From an uncultured Cuneatibacter sp. (GTDB lineage Bacteria; Bacillota; Clostridia; Lachnospirales; Lachnospiraceae), in the NCBI GenBank assembly GCA_934234215.1, contig CAKQHB010000004.1, forward strand, positions 68,774 to 132,773: 64,000 nucleotides of DNA, written 5' to 3'. This document shows positions 33,543 to 41,896 of this stretch, in pieces. Position 1 is the first letter of the stretch. The number at the start of each line of letters is the position of its first letter. The notes beneath the pieces are model-generated. The model did not search any database. It was not told where the DNA came from and saw only the letters and a program-made list of their open reading frames with translations. Both the position numbers and the translations under genes were made by a program.

Positions 33543-34064
33543 TTATTTTGAAACGCAAGCTCCGTCTTTCAGCATCTTCAATAACGCATCCACACAGGCT
33601 CCTGCATTTTTATGACCCTCATCCAGCGTCAGATCCGCGTACTTTTCATACAGCGGTACACGCTCATTATACAGATCCCGCAGCGTCATGCCTTCCCGGA
33701 TCATCACGCCCCGCTCTTTCAGGTTGCCGAGGCGGGATTCCAGCGTCTCATAGCTCAGTTTCAGATAGACCACAGTGCTGATTTCTTTCAGATGCTCCAT
33801 CGCCTCTTTGCCGTAGATTACACTTCCTCCGGGAGAAATCACCGCATGATCCGCTTCCACATGACTGTTGACCCGGTTTTCCACCTCCGCAAAGCCGTCT
33901 ACGCCGGATTCTGCAATGATCTCTTTTAACAGCTTGCCTTCCTCTTCCTGAATAACCAGATCCGTATCAATAAACTGATACCCAAGTCTCTTCGCCAGCA
34001 GCACTCCGATAATGCTTTTGCCCGCCGCAGGCATTCCGATCAGTGTAATGTTTCTCTTTTTCAT
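33543..34064 (-). CDS. shikimate kinase-like protein
   Basis: A 173-residue P-loop kinase of the AroK family: Walker A GMPAAGKS, the substrate motif FIDTDLVIQ, VISPGGSVIYG in place of the usual GGG motif, and the lid region RGVMIREGMTLRDLYNER. The family phosphorylates shikimate, but this subgroup stands outside an aro cluster and has altered substrate motifs, so the substrate is uncertain. GGAG lies 9 nt before the ATG. Confidence 0.8.
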   Translation of the reverse strand: MKKRNITLIGMPAAGKSIIGVLLAKRLGYQFIDTDLVIQEEEGKLLKEIIAESGVDGFAEVENRVNSHVEADHAVISPGGSVIYGKEAMEHLKEISTVVYLKLSYETLESRLGNLKERGVMIREGMTLRDLYNERVPLYEKYADLTLDEGHKNAGACVDALLKMLKDGACVSK

Positions 34065-34098
34065 CGTCCGATTCTCCCTTCCACTTATTTTTGATCTG

Positions 34099-34725
34099 TT
34101 ATTTATCTTTCTTCTTCGCTTTGTGTCCGGAACTCTTCTTGCCGGACACTTTCTTTGTCACCGGCTTTTTGCGCACGCTATAGCCGAATGTGCCGATTTC
34201 TTTTCCCAGTCCGAAATAAGTTCCGTGGGAATATGCCACTAGCTTTGCGTCATTCAGATGGAACTTTCCCTTCTCATCCAGATACTGATCATCCACCTGC
34301 ACTGCGACGATATCCGCCAAAAAGACATCGTGGCTGCCCAGCTCAATGACCTGACGTACCTTGCACTCCAGACACACCGGACTTTCTCCGATAAGCGGTG
34401 CTGCGACCTTCTCCGCTTTCATGCGGGTCAGTCCTGTCTCCTCGAATTTATCCATGTCCCGTCCGGAACGAACTCCGCAAAAGTCCATCGCCTTTGTCAG
34501 TTTTTCTGTCGCAAGGTTTACAACAAACTCTCCCGTTTCCATCAGCATGTGATGGGAAAAACGCTCCTTTCGTACGGAAATCGACAGCATCGGCGGGTCG
34601 GAATTGATCGTGCCAGCCCATGCCAGCGTGATGATATTATCCTTCCCGTCTTTATCCACTGTCGTCACCATAACTGCCGGCACCGGGTACAACATATTGC
34701 CGGGCTTCCAAATCGATTTTTTCAA
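34099..34725 (-). CDS. flavin reductase family protein
   Basis: A 208-residue FMN-binding protein with the flavin reductase / flavoredoxin split-barrel fold: YPVPAVMVTTVDKDGKDNI, ITLAWAGTINSDPPMLSISV and HHMLMETGEFVVNLAT. The C-terminal 25 residues are a Lys/Gly tail (VTKKVSGKKSSGHKAKKK). The start codon is TTG, with GGAGG 7 nt upstream. Redox partner and substrate are unknown. Confidence 0.88.
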   Translation of the reverse strand: MKKSIWKPGNMLYPVPAVMVTTVDKDGKDNIITLAWAGTINSDPPMLSISVRKERFSHHMLMETGEFVVNLATEKLTKAMDFCGVRSGRDMDKFEETGLTRMKAEKVAAPLIGESPVCLECKVRQVIELGSHDVFLADIVAVQVDDQYLDEKGKFHLNDAKLVAYSHGTYFGLGKEIGTFGYSVRKKPVTKKVSGKKSSGHKAKKKDK

Positions 34726-35017
34726 GTCCGCGCCTCCTCATCCGTTATTTTGTATAATTCTTTTTTAACTGTTTTTATTCTTTTAGCCAATTTAACAATT
34801 CTTTTATCGTGTGTTCACACTTTATTCATATTTGTCTTTTATATTAGTATCATACAAACAAGGGATGACCCCACATCCCTAAATCCATTTGTTTTTCTTG
34901 GATTTTTCATAATTTCCCCGGTTGCCTTCCCCGGCACCGGGGACTCCTCTTTTTTATAGATAGCAGTTCCATCGCAGCCGATCATCACCGGCTGTTTTTT
35001 ATTTTCCACACAGTGCG
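34726..35017. other. intergenic stretch without a convincing gene
   Basis: It holds an A+T-rich upstream region for the flavin reductase gene and a 7-bp stem AGGGATG/CATCCCT (34860-34879). A GC-rich inverted repeat of CCCCGG blocks lies at 34916-34942, and CAGCCG/CGGCTG followed by TTTTTT (34975-35000) would act as a plus-strand terminator although no plus-strand gene is present. A short minus-strand frame (MKNPRKTNGF..., 23 codons) has GGGG before its ATG but no other support. Confidence 0.4.
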
Positions 35018-35073
35018 ATCCACGCGGAGCGCTTTTTTGCTTTATAGGAAATGCGACGCAATTTCCTATAAAG
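35018..35073 (-). repeat. dispersed repeat family B, copy 3
   Basis: GCGATCCACGCGGAGCGC is followed by a perfect 13-bp stem (35040-35052 with 35061-35073, loop GCGACGCA). On the minus strand it sits directly behind the terminator at 35083-35118. Confidence 0.75.
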
Positions 35074-35082
35074 TAAAGAAAC

Positions 35083-35118
35083 AGCCAAGTGTATCCCGAC
35101 ATCGGGATGTACTTGGCT
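35083..35118 (-). terminator. terminator of the small membrane protein gene
   Basis: A 17-bp stem with one mismatched pair (35083-35099 with 35102-35118). T-rich sequence lies on both sides; the plus side reads ATTTTTT and the minus side GTTTCTTTACTTT. Confidence 0.75.
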
Positions 35119-35143
35119 ATTTTTTCTCATCACAAAAGAGCTC

Positions 35144-35413
35144 TTATTCTGCTGTATCGGTCTCTGTCTCCAGAACACCTGCCATATCGGACAGCACATA
35201 ACTGCTGCTGGTGTAATCCGGCAGTGCAGCCTGACGCGCCTTGTAAGCCTCGATCTGCTTATACGCAATCGCACCTACAATAAATGCAACAAACAACGCT
35301 ACGACAAACCATGCTGCAATTCTGCCCAGAAGCTCCTTGCGCTTCTCCTTCGCAATGTTTGCCTTGCGGTTTTTCTTATACTCTTTATACTTGTCTACCT
35401 TTGCCTGGCTCAT
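35144..35413 (-). CDS. small single-pass membrane protein
   Basis: An 89-residue protein. A Lys/Arg-rich coiled N-terminus (MSQAKVDKYKEYKKNRKANI) precedes one transmembrane helix (AAWFVVALFVAFIVGAIAY) and a short acidic extracytoplasmic tail. GAGG lies 8 nt before the ATG. No named family; conserved small proteins of this type occur in Lachnospiraceae. It stands alone. Confidence 0.75.
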   Translation of the reverse strand: MSQAKVDKYKEYKKNRKANIAKEKRKELLGRIAAWFVVALFVAFIVGAIAYKQIEAYKARQAALPDYTSSSYVLSDMAGVLETETDTAE

Positions 35414-35532
35414 TCTATCATCCTCTCCTACCTGTCTTTATTTTTTCTGCAGCAGTCCCACCACCGCAGCACAAAAAATCACATGCCTAGCAACAGTGTA
35501 CCATATTTCCGCGAAATTGAGTAGTGTTTTTT

Positions 35533-37281
35533 TTATGTCCACTGCATATTATACAGGTGCGCATAGATTCCGTCTTTTTGCAGCAATTCCGTATGCGTTC
35601 CCTGCTCCTCGATTCCGTTTTCCGTCAGCACCAAAATCTTTTCTGCGTTGTGAATGGTAGACAGACGATGGGCGATTACGAATGTCGTGCGGTTCTTTGC
35701 CAGCTTCTCCAGAGATTCCTGCACAATCCGCTCACTCTCATTGTCCAGAGCGGAGGTCGCTTCGTCAAAAATCAGGATCGACGGATTCTTCAAGAAGACT
35801 CGCGCGATGGACAACCGCTGCTTCTGTCCGCCGGACAGCTTCACACCGCGCTGTCCGATGTCCGTATTGTAACCCTCCGGCAAGCTCATGATAAAGTCAT
35901 GGGCATTTGCCTGCTTCGCTGCCGCAATGACTTCTTCCTCCGTCGCATCCGGCTTACCATAACGGATATTGTCCATAACCGTTCCGAAGAACAGATACAC
36001 ATCCTGCTGCACGACACCGATGTTGCGCCGCAGACTCTTAATCGTCATCTCTCGAATATCCCTTCCGTCGATGCGCACCGCACCACCCGTCACATCATAA
36101 AAGCGGGGAATCAGGCTGCACAGCGTAGACTTGCCTGCGCCGGAAGAACCCACCAATGCAATGTACTCGCCTTCTTTTACCTGCAGATTGATATGCGCCA
36201 GCACATCCTCCTCCGTGTTCTGATAGCGGAAGGACACATCCTGAAACTCAATATTTCCCTGCAAGGTACCGGCATCCACCGCATTCGGTGCATCCACAAT
36301 ATCCGGCTCAATATCCAGAATCTCCAGAAAACGCTCAAAACCGGACAGACCATTCTGCAGCTGCTCCGTAAAGGTGATCAACACCTTGATCGGGTCTGTA
36401 AAAGTATTGATATACAGCAGGAACGTGACAAGATCTACGATCTCCAGCTCGCCGCTGGTCAGCAAAAAGGCTCCCGTCACCAGCACAACTACCGTGATCA
36501 GCGTCGTGAAGAATTTCATCATGGACTGATACGTCGCCATGCAGAAATACGAGGACTTCTTGCTCTCCAGAAATGCCTGATTGCCTTCATCGAACTTATC
36601 CATCTCGACTTCTTCATTTCCGAAGGAACGCACTGCACGAACACCCGCCAGACTATCCTCGATCTGCGCATTGATATCCGCAATGCGGGCACGATTTTTC
36701 TTATAGGCGCGGTTCAGCTTGCGGTTGTATACCAATGCAAATGCCAGCATGAACGGTGTCACCGAAAATGCCGCCAGCGCCATCTTGAGGTTGATGCCAG
36801 CCAGAATAAGAAACGATCCGATGAACTTTACAACAGAGATAATAATATTTTCCGGACCGTGATGGAACAACTCCGTTACTTCAAACAGATCGTTTGTTAC
36901 ACGGCTCATAAGCTGTCCGACTTTTTCATTGTCGAAGAAATTAAAAGAAAGCTTCTGATAATGCCCGAAAATCTCCGTTCGCAGATCCGTCTCCATCCGA
37001 CATCCCATGATATGGCCGATGGACGTCACAAAATACGTGCTGCCGGCTTCCACAATAACCAGTCCCACCAGCACACATGCCAGCTTAATAATCTCCGCGA
37101 ATGCTTCCGCATGATCCCAATAGACAACCGTGGATGTGATGTAGCGGATGATCAGCGGAATCGCCAGTGCAACGCCCGCTTCCAGAAATGCAAAAAACAT
37201 ATCGGCAGAGAAAATCCCCAGATATGGCTTATAGTATCCCAAAAACCGCCGAAACTCGCCCGGCTTTTTCTTCTTTTTCAT
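35533..37281 (-). CDS. ABC transporter, fused permease/ATPase (exporter type)
   Basis: A 582-residue half-transporter of the MsbA/LmrA type. Six transmembrane helices lie in residues about 20-310. The nucleotide-binding domain has Walker A LVGSSGAGKSTL, Q-loop VVQQDVYLF, signature KLSGGQKQRLSIARV, Walker B SILIFDEATSALD and the switch His in VIAHRLSTI. It probably works as a homodimer in lipid or drug export; the substrate is unknown. GAGGAG lies 4 nt before the ATG at 37281. No partner half-transporter is adjacent. Confidence 0.93.
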   Translation of the reverse strand: MKKKKKPGEFRRFLGYYKPYLGIFSADMFFAFLEAGVALAIPLIIRYITSTVVYWDHAEAFAEIIKLACVLVGLVIVEAGSTYFVTSIGHIMGCRMETDLRTEIFGHYQKLSFNFFDNEKVGQLMSRVTNDLFEVTELFHHGPENIIISVVKFIGSFLILAGINLKMALAAFSVTPFMLAFALVYNRKLNRAYKKNRARIADINAQIEDSLAGVRAVRSFGNEEVEMDKFDEGNQAFLESKKSSYFCMATYQSMMKFFTTLITVVVLVTGAFLLTSGELEIVDLVTFLLYINTFTDPIKVLITFTEQLQNGLSGFERFLEILDIEPDIVDAPNAVDAGTLQGNIEFQDVSFRYQNTEEDVLAHINLQVKEGEYIALVGSSGAGKSTLCSLIPRFYDVTGGAVRIDGRDIREMTIKSLRRNIGVVQQDVYLFFGTVMDNIRYGKPDATEEEVIAAAKQANAHDFIMSLPEGYNTDIGQRGVKLSGGQKQRLSIARVFLKNPSILIFDEATSALDNESERIVQESLEKLAKNRTTFVIAHRLSTIHNAEKILVLTENGIEEQGTHTELLQKDGIYAHLYNMQWT

Positions 37282-37373
37282 AAAGCTCCTCTTTCTGTCT
37301 TTTTCACACAGATACAGACACCCCATCCCATTTTGAGATGAGGCCGTCTCGTTCTACCTGTTTTTCTCTAATC

Positions 37374-38309
37374 TCACAGTACAAGTCTGGCTGCTCCGCA
37401 AATACCGGCATCATTGCCCAGCGTTGCCAGAGTTACCTCTGCATACTTCTCGGACAGGTGCATGTGCTCGTGATAATGACGCTCAATGATCTCCCGCAGA
37501 TATTCTCCTGCCTTGGATACGCCACCACCGATCACGAACATATCCGGATCCACCGCCAGAGACATATTTGCCATCGCAAGTCCCAGGTAATTGCCCAGGG
37601 TCTCCGCTGCCTGAATTGCAAGCGCATCGCCCGCTTTCGCTGCATCGAATACTTCCTTTGCGCTGTTGCGATGTCCGCGCAGGCTAGACGGCTCATCGTG
37701 CTCTTCCAAAAGCTTCGCTGCGATCGTCGTCACGCCAGTTGCAGAACCATACTGCTCCAGACAACCGCGATTGCCGCAGTTACAGGTCCGGGTTTCGTCC
37801 GGATTGACTGTCATATGGCCAAGCTCACCGCCCAGTCCTCGTCTTCCGGCGATCATCTTTCCATTCAGAATAATTCCGCCGCCAACGCCGGTTCCCAATG
37901 TCAGCATAACAAGACTCTCTGCGCCGCGACCGCTTCCCAGCCACTGCTCACCCAGCGCTGCTACGTTTGCATCGTTGCCGACCTTCACCGGAATTCCACC
38001 TAACATCGGGGACAGAACATTTGCCGGCCACATCTTCTTCCAGCCGAGATTTACGCATACTTCTACGAATCCCTCTTCATTGACCGGACCGGGAACGCCG
38101 ATACCAACGCCGCTCACTTCCTCCAGATCAATGTTCTCTTCTCCCAGCTCCTTACGGATCGAAGCTGCAATATCGCTGAGAATGAACTCGCCGCCATTCT
38201 CCTTGCGGGTGCGAACTTCCCACTTTTTCTGAATATTTCCCTCTAATGTAAACAGTCCCATCTTAACGCTGGTTCCGCCAACGTCTACGCCAATCGCATA
38301 CTTTTTCAT
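37374..38309 (-). CDS. glcK: ROK family glucokinase
   Basis: A 311-residue cytoplasmic kinase that makes glucose 6-phosphate. The ATP site is IGVDVGGTSVKMG, sugar contacts are GNDANVAALGE, LGTGVGGGIILNG and GGELGHMTV, and the ROK zinc motif is CNCGNRGCLEQYGS. The length is typical. AGAGG lies 6 nt before the ATG, again close to a GCTCCGGAA leader. It lies downstream of the nucleotidyltransferase gene, separated by a hairpin terminator. Confidence 0.93.
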   Translation of the reverse strand: MKKYAIGVDVGGTSVKMGLFTLEGNIQKKWEVRTRKENGGEFILSDIAASIRKELGEENIDLEEVSGVGIGVPGPVNEEGFVEVCVNLGWKKMWPANVLSPMLGGIPVKVGNDANVAALGEQWLGSGRGAESLVMLTLGTGVGGGIILNGKMIAGRRGLGGELGHMTVNPDETRTCNCGNRGCLEQYGSATGVTTIAAKLLEEHDEPSSLRGHRNSAKEVFDAAKAGDALAIQAAETLGNYLGLAMANMSLAVDPDMFVIGGGVSKAGEYLREIIERHYHEHMHLSEKYAEVTLATLGNDAGICGAARLVL

Positions 38310-38357
38310 GCTAACCTCTATTCCGGAGCGTTCTCACTCCTTTTTTCTTATAGCAAA

Positions 38358-38379
38358 GGCAGGAGTCTTCACTCCTGCC
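38358..38379 (-). terminator. probable terminator after the nucleotidyltransferase gene
   Basis: A 9-bp perfect GC-rich stem (38358-38366 with 38371-38379, loop CTTC) is followed on the minus strand by TTTGCTAT. The U-tract is modest. Confidence 0.65.
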
Positions 38380-38397
38380 CCGGCATAAACACGTTCT

Positions 38398-39324
38398 TTA
38401 CTTCCAGAGCTGCTCCGGATAAATACCGTCTTCTTTCATCTTTGCAATGGATGCCATGACAACCGGCTTGTCCTCTGCATATGTAACGCCAAACCACTTA
38501 TCTGCAGAATGAAGTACATCTACCGTTGCCTTGCCTTCCTTGATCAGATCACCCACAATATTCGGGATCAGGAACTCTGCCTTCATCGGATTCTTCGGAA
38601 CATCCTCGTTCATGAAGGTCTTCATGCGGCTCTCCAGCTCTGCAAACAGAGACGGATTAAAGCCCCAGAAATTCATGGAAACGGTGGTATTCATCGGAAT
38701 CGGCTTGTAATCCTCGCCATTCTGGTTGTACTTTGCATTCTCCTCGTTGTCCTTCTCGATATGCATGCACTCCCAAACATTTGTCAGATGACCGGTTTCA
38801 TTTGTCTCGCAGACACCACGGGTAACGTAACCGTTATCTGTCAAAGTGTTGCCCAGACGATAACCAACCATGCTGTAGCGGTACTTATCATCGTCTTCCT
38901 GCTTCATCAGCTGCTCATACATGACGCGGAATGCATCTCTGCCATAAAAATCATCTGCGTTGATTACCATGAACGGACCATCAATCACATCCTTGCAGCA
39001 CAAAATCGCATGACCGGTACCAAGAGGCTTTACTCTGCCCTCCGGAACGGTGCATCCCTCGGGAATACACTCGTCTAATTCCTGGAATACATACTTTACT
39101 TCCAGCTGCTTCTCCAGACGGTTGCCGATTGCTTCCTTGAAATCCTTCTCGATGGCACGCTTGATAATAAATACGACCTTCTCAAATCCAGCCTGTACCG
39201 CATCGTATACGGAAAAGTCCATAATAATATGTCCCTGCGGATCCATCGGATCAATCTGCTTCAGTCCACCATAACGACTGCCCATTCCGGCTGCCATAAT
39301 CACCAGTGTAGGTTTCTTACTCAT
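38398..39324 (-). CDS. sugar-nucleotide-type nucleotidyltransferase
   Basis: A 308-residue protein with the Rossmann-like NTP_transferase fold: LVIMAAGMGSRYGGLKQ (nucleotide loop), VVFIIKRAIEKDF, GTGHAILCCKDVIDGPFMVINADDFYG (metal Asp pair) and NFWGFNPSLF. It resembles glucose-1-phosphate or other sugar-phosphate nucleotidyltransferases; the exact sugar is not readable. It is next to glucokinase, so it could use glucose phosphates for polysaccharide or wall precursors. AAAGGG lies 8 nt before the ATG. Confidence 0.85.
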   Translation of the reverse strand: MSKKPTLVIMAAGMGSRYGGLKQIDPMDPQGHIIMDFSVYDAVQAGFEKVVFIIKRAIEKDFKEAIGNRLEKQLEVKYVFQELDECIPEGCTVPEGRVKPLGTGHAILCCKDVIDGPFMVINADDFYGRDAFRVMYEQLMKQEDDDKYRYSMVGYRLGNTLTDNGYVTRGVCETNETGHLTNVWECMHIEKDNEENAKYNQNGEDYKPIPMNTTVSMNFWGFNPSLFAELESRMKTFMNEDVPKNPMKAEFLIPNIVGDLIKEGKATVDVLHSADKWFGVTYAEDKPVVMASIAKMKEDGIYPEQLWK

Positions 39325-39462
39325 TGTATCATCCCTTTCTGCGGCCGCAAACTCCCCTCGCGGTCACATCCTGTATTGGTATCATTTTACTAATTTTTCC
39401 GACAAAAGTAAACCCTAATCTTTTGAAGACGCTACTTTGCAGTATAGAGTTTCTTGTTAATA

Positions 39463-39647
39463 GTTGAAAGGCAGAATAGAAGTTCCGTGTTATGCGACTG
39501 TTTTCTGTTCCACCCGTGCGTCACATTTCGCCATGAGCAGCAAACTCGCCTTTCAGGCTCAAACAGTGCTGCTCATTGGCGGTTCCGCACAGCCTCCACG
39601 ACGAAAACATCGCAATTAACACGTACACTTCTATTCTGCCTTCCAAC
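39463..39647 (-). repeat. long-hairpin repeat family A, copy 2a
   Basis: A 185-nt imperfect palindrome. The outer arms 39463-39483 and 39627-39647 pair almost perfectly, and inner stems pair in sequence down to the core at 39529-39581 (minus orientation). The apical stem is CCT-GAA-AGG. Confidence 0.8.
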
Positions 39648-39873
39648 TCTCCAAAAAATCTCTCCGCAGAGAAGCATCTTCTCCACGACAGACGTTCGCC
39701 AGATGCCACACATCTCTGAGCGCCGGTCGCTTACTATAAATTTTCTCTCTAAGTATTCGTAAAGCATCTATTTTTTACTTTTCAGCCGAATATTTGAGAT
39801 TTTTCTCATATTTTGGCTCGAAATCTCAAAATCATCTGTTTTACGCAAGCCGCAGTGACTTTGTTGAAAACAC
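39648..39873. other. spacer between repeat copies 2a and 2b
   Basis: A+T rich with no gene. It contains a small inverted repeat TGAGATTT/AAATCTCA (about 39799-39832). Confidence 0.5.
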
Positions 39874-40032
39874 GAGACGGCAGCAGTTAAGCAATTCATG
39901 TCATCATGAGGATCGCGTCGCAATATTTGTACTGAACCGCCACCGAGCGGAACTGTTTGAGTCCGAAGGACGAGTTTTCCGCGAATGGCGGCTAAAAAAA
40001 GTACAAAAATTCTACCGCATCCTCCCCGTCTC
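39874..40032 (+). repeat. long-hairpin repeat family A, copy 2b
   Basis: An imperfect palindrome. The stem 39922-39933 with 40000-40011 encloses the core at 39938-39990 (plus orientation, apical stem TCC-GAA-GGA). The inner hairpin ends exactly at the stop codon of the DUF1653 gene (40012). Outer arms GAGACGG/CCGTCTC (39874-39880 with 40026-40032) extend into its last codons. Confidence 0.75.
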
Positions 40033-40587
40033 AAATCTCGCCACAGTCGCCAGACACCGCTCCAAACTCACGATTCTCTCCTCCAGCACGCCGTCCGGCA
40101 CTTGCACATCCAATGCTGCCGCCATTGAGTCGATGATGTGATCGTTCAGCAGATCTTTTGCGGACTGCAGCAATTCCAGTCGGTCTTTTGCATTGTCAAG
40201 GTCGAGAAATTCCATGAGCAATGCCTGACTGTCCGCGGGTACATTCGTGCTGTTTCTCGTACTTTCGGACTGCTTTCCATCTGCAGCTGTTGTCACTGCG
40301 CCGGCTGTCGCGGTGGCTGCTCCTCCTGTATTTTCGGGAGAGAAATCCTCGTCCTCCTCCGGTGCGATTTTTGCAAAGCGGGGTTGTCCAGCGTATTCCG
40401 GATATTTTTCTGCGTCTACCTGTTCGAGGAACATCGCCAGCGGACGCACAAACAGTCCGTAAGAACCGTACAATGCCTGATACACGACCATCGGCTCTTC
40501 CGTCTCGGTGTGGGTTGCAACTCCGACGATCTGATATTCTTTTCCTTTAAAATGGCGATAGCGCTCGCCCGGTTTCGGTTTTCTCAT
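40012..40587 (-). CDS. DUF1653 domain protein
   Basis: A 191-residue protein. Residues 1-60 are a DUF1653 domain (KPGERYRHFKGKEYQIVGVA through VYQALYGSYGLFVRPLAMF). A low-complexity Thr/Ala/Glu linker (about 78-115) and a helical C-terminal domain (ALLMEFLDLDNAKDRLELLQ) follow. DUF1653 is a small beta-barrel of unknown function. The start overlaps the stop of the upstream phosphatase (ATGA), with GGAGGG as ribosome site, so the two are translationally coupled. Its last codons lie in the arm of a family A repeat. Confidence 0.8.
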   Translation of the reverse strand: MRKPKPGERYRHFKGKEYQIVGVATHTETEEPMVVYQALYGSYGLFVRPLAMFLEQVDAEKYPEYAGQPRFAKIAPEEDEDFSPENTGGAATATAGAVTTAADGKQSESTRNSTNVPADSQALLMEFLDLDNAKDRLELLQSAKDLLNDHIIDSMAAALDVQVPDGVLEERIVSLERCLATVARFETGRMR

Positions 40588-41747
40588 AGCTTTTCCCTCC
40601 AGAATCCCGGAAGATGACGATCTTCTCCCGGCAGTCTCTCATAACGACCCTCATACCATCCGCTGATTCCATCTTTTTTGATGATCGCGCCGATGCTTGT
40701 CTCACACACAAGCGATGCCTGATCGCCTGCCTGCACACACAGCTTCGTATCCGTGCTGTCTTCCACATGCCAGAGAACGGTGCCCACTGTCAGCATTTCC
40801 GGATACAGATATTCCGTCGGCACCCACATTTCACGACCGGAGCTGCATTGACGGATGCGGCTCACATCATCCCGCTGCGCCAGAACATCCACGATGTTTT
40901 CACTCCAGGTGATGTTGTAATTCTCGGTGCTGCCTTGCTGATCGTCCAACAGACGGATCTGGGGATAATCATCGTATGCAACCCACGAAGCATTCTCACC
41001 GCTCTCGCCATTTAAGACGAGACAATTCAACTGCCCATCCCGCTTCAGCACATTGCCGCCATCGATAGAATAGATTTTCCGCTTTTTATCCAGGATCGGG
41101 GAGGCATTTTGCCCCTCATGCTGATACAGAACGACCGGCCAATGTCCGACAATGCAAAATCGATCCGAAAAAGAGACTTCCTGCTCATAAAACGCTTTGG
41201 TATCCATAACGCGGAAGCGATCTTGCTGCTCCAGCGGCACATCCGGCTGCACTCCCGCGTGCACAAACAGCAGATGATCCGTCAAAATCATATTGGGAAG
41301 TGTCCGCAGCCACTCCAGCTCCATGCGGAAGCGCCGCTGCACCTCCTGCACCAGCCCTTCCATGTCGGAATCAGCTGTGACCGGCGGTGCAACTGTCTCG
41401 ATCATCTCATTTAATAAGCTGTTTTTGCGATGCAGCAGATAATCTTTCAAATGTCCTCTGTGATCGGGTGCCAACATAAACTGCCACAGTCCTTCACAGT
41501 TGCCGCAGATCGGGTATACGTTGCGAGTGTGCTGCAGCTCCATCACATAATGCAGCAGATCCAGACTGCGAGGGCCTTTTTCCAACATGTCTCCCACAAG
41601 GAACAGCACATCGTCCTCTCCGAATCCCACTTTTTCTAACAGACGCTGCAAATATTCCAAATTTCCATGTACATCACTGATCGCCAAAATCCTCTGATTT
41701 TCCGGCAAATGAAGCCGGACAATGCGCGGCATTCGGTCTTGGTTCAT
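40584..41747 (-). CDS. metallophosphatase with C-terminal extension
   Basis: A 387-residue protein. Its first 240 residues are a calcineurin-like phosphatase domain: LAISDVHGNLEYLQRLL, FLVGDMLEKGPRSLDLL, ICGNCEG, DHLLFVHAG and IVGHWPV. This order is that of PPP-type / diadenosine tetraphosphatase-like enzymes. The C-terminal 120 residues (from about NYNITWSENIVDVL) form an SH3-like beta-rich extension with DGISGWYEGRYERLPG. GGAG lies 10 nt before the ATG at 41747. Substrate unknown; coupled to the DUF1653 gene. Confidence 0.82.
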   Translation of the reverse strand: MNQDRMPRIVRLHLPENQRILAISDVHGNLEYLQRLLEKVGFGEDDVLFLVGDMLEKGPRSLDLLHYVMELQHTRNVYPICGNCEGLWQFMLAPDHRGHLKDYLLHRKNSLLNEMIETVAPPVTADSDMEGLVQEVQRRFRMELEWLRTLPNMILTDHLLFVHAGVQPDVPLEQQDRFRVMDTKAFYEQEVSFSDRFCIVGHWPVVLYQHEGQNASPILDKKRKIYSIDGGNVLKRDGQLNCLVLNGESGENASWVAYDDYPQIRLLDDQQGSTENYNITWSENIVDVLAQRDDVSRIRQCSSGREMWVPTEYLYPEMLTVGTVLWHVEDSTDTKLCVQAGDQASLVCETSIGAIIKKDGISGWYEGRYERLPGEDRHLPGFWREKL

Positions 41748-41896
41748 TCTTTCTTCTCTCCATCTAACTCGGAAGGGGCTGCTCCCTCTCCGGAAACAGC
41801 CCCTGCTTATCTGTTTTTCTAGGAAACTACTCTGCATTTCCTACTTAATCGTATCGCACAAAGCAATCTTCTCACTGCTTTGACGCCTGCATTTCT

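Noticed and set aside
34975..35000. Plus-strand terminator as a sign of a plus-strand gene
   Set aside because: No plus-strand ORF or promoter was found upstream; the short stem may be chance.
35524..37341. 605-codon open frame on the plus strand
   Set aside because: Antisense to a clear ABC transporter gene; no family resemblance and no ribosome site.
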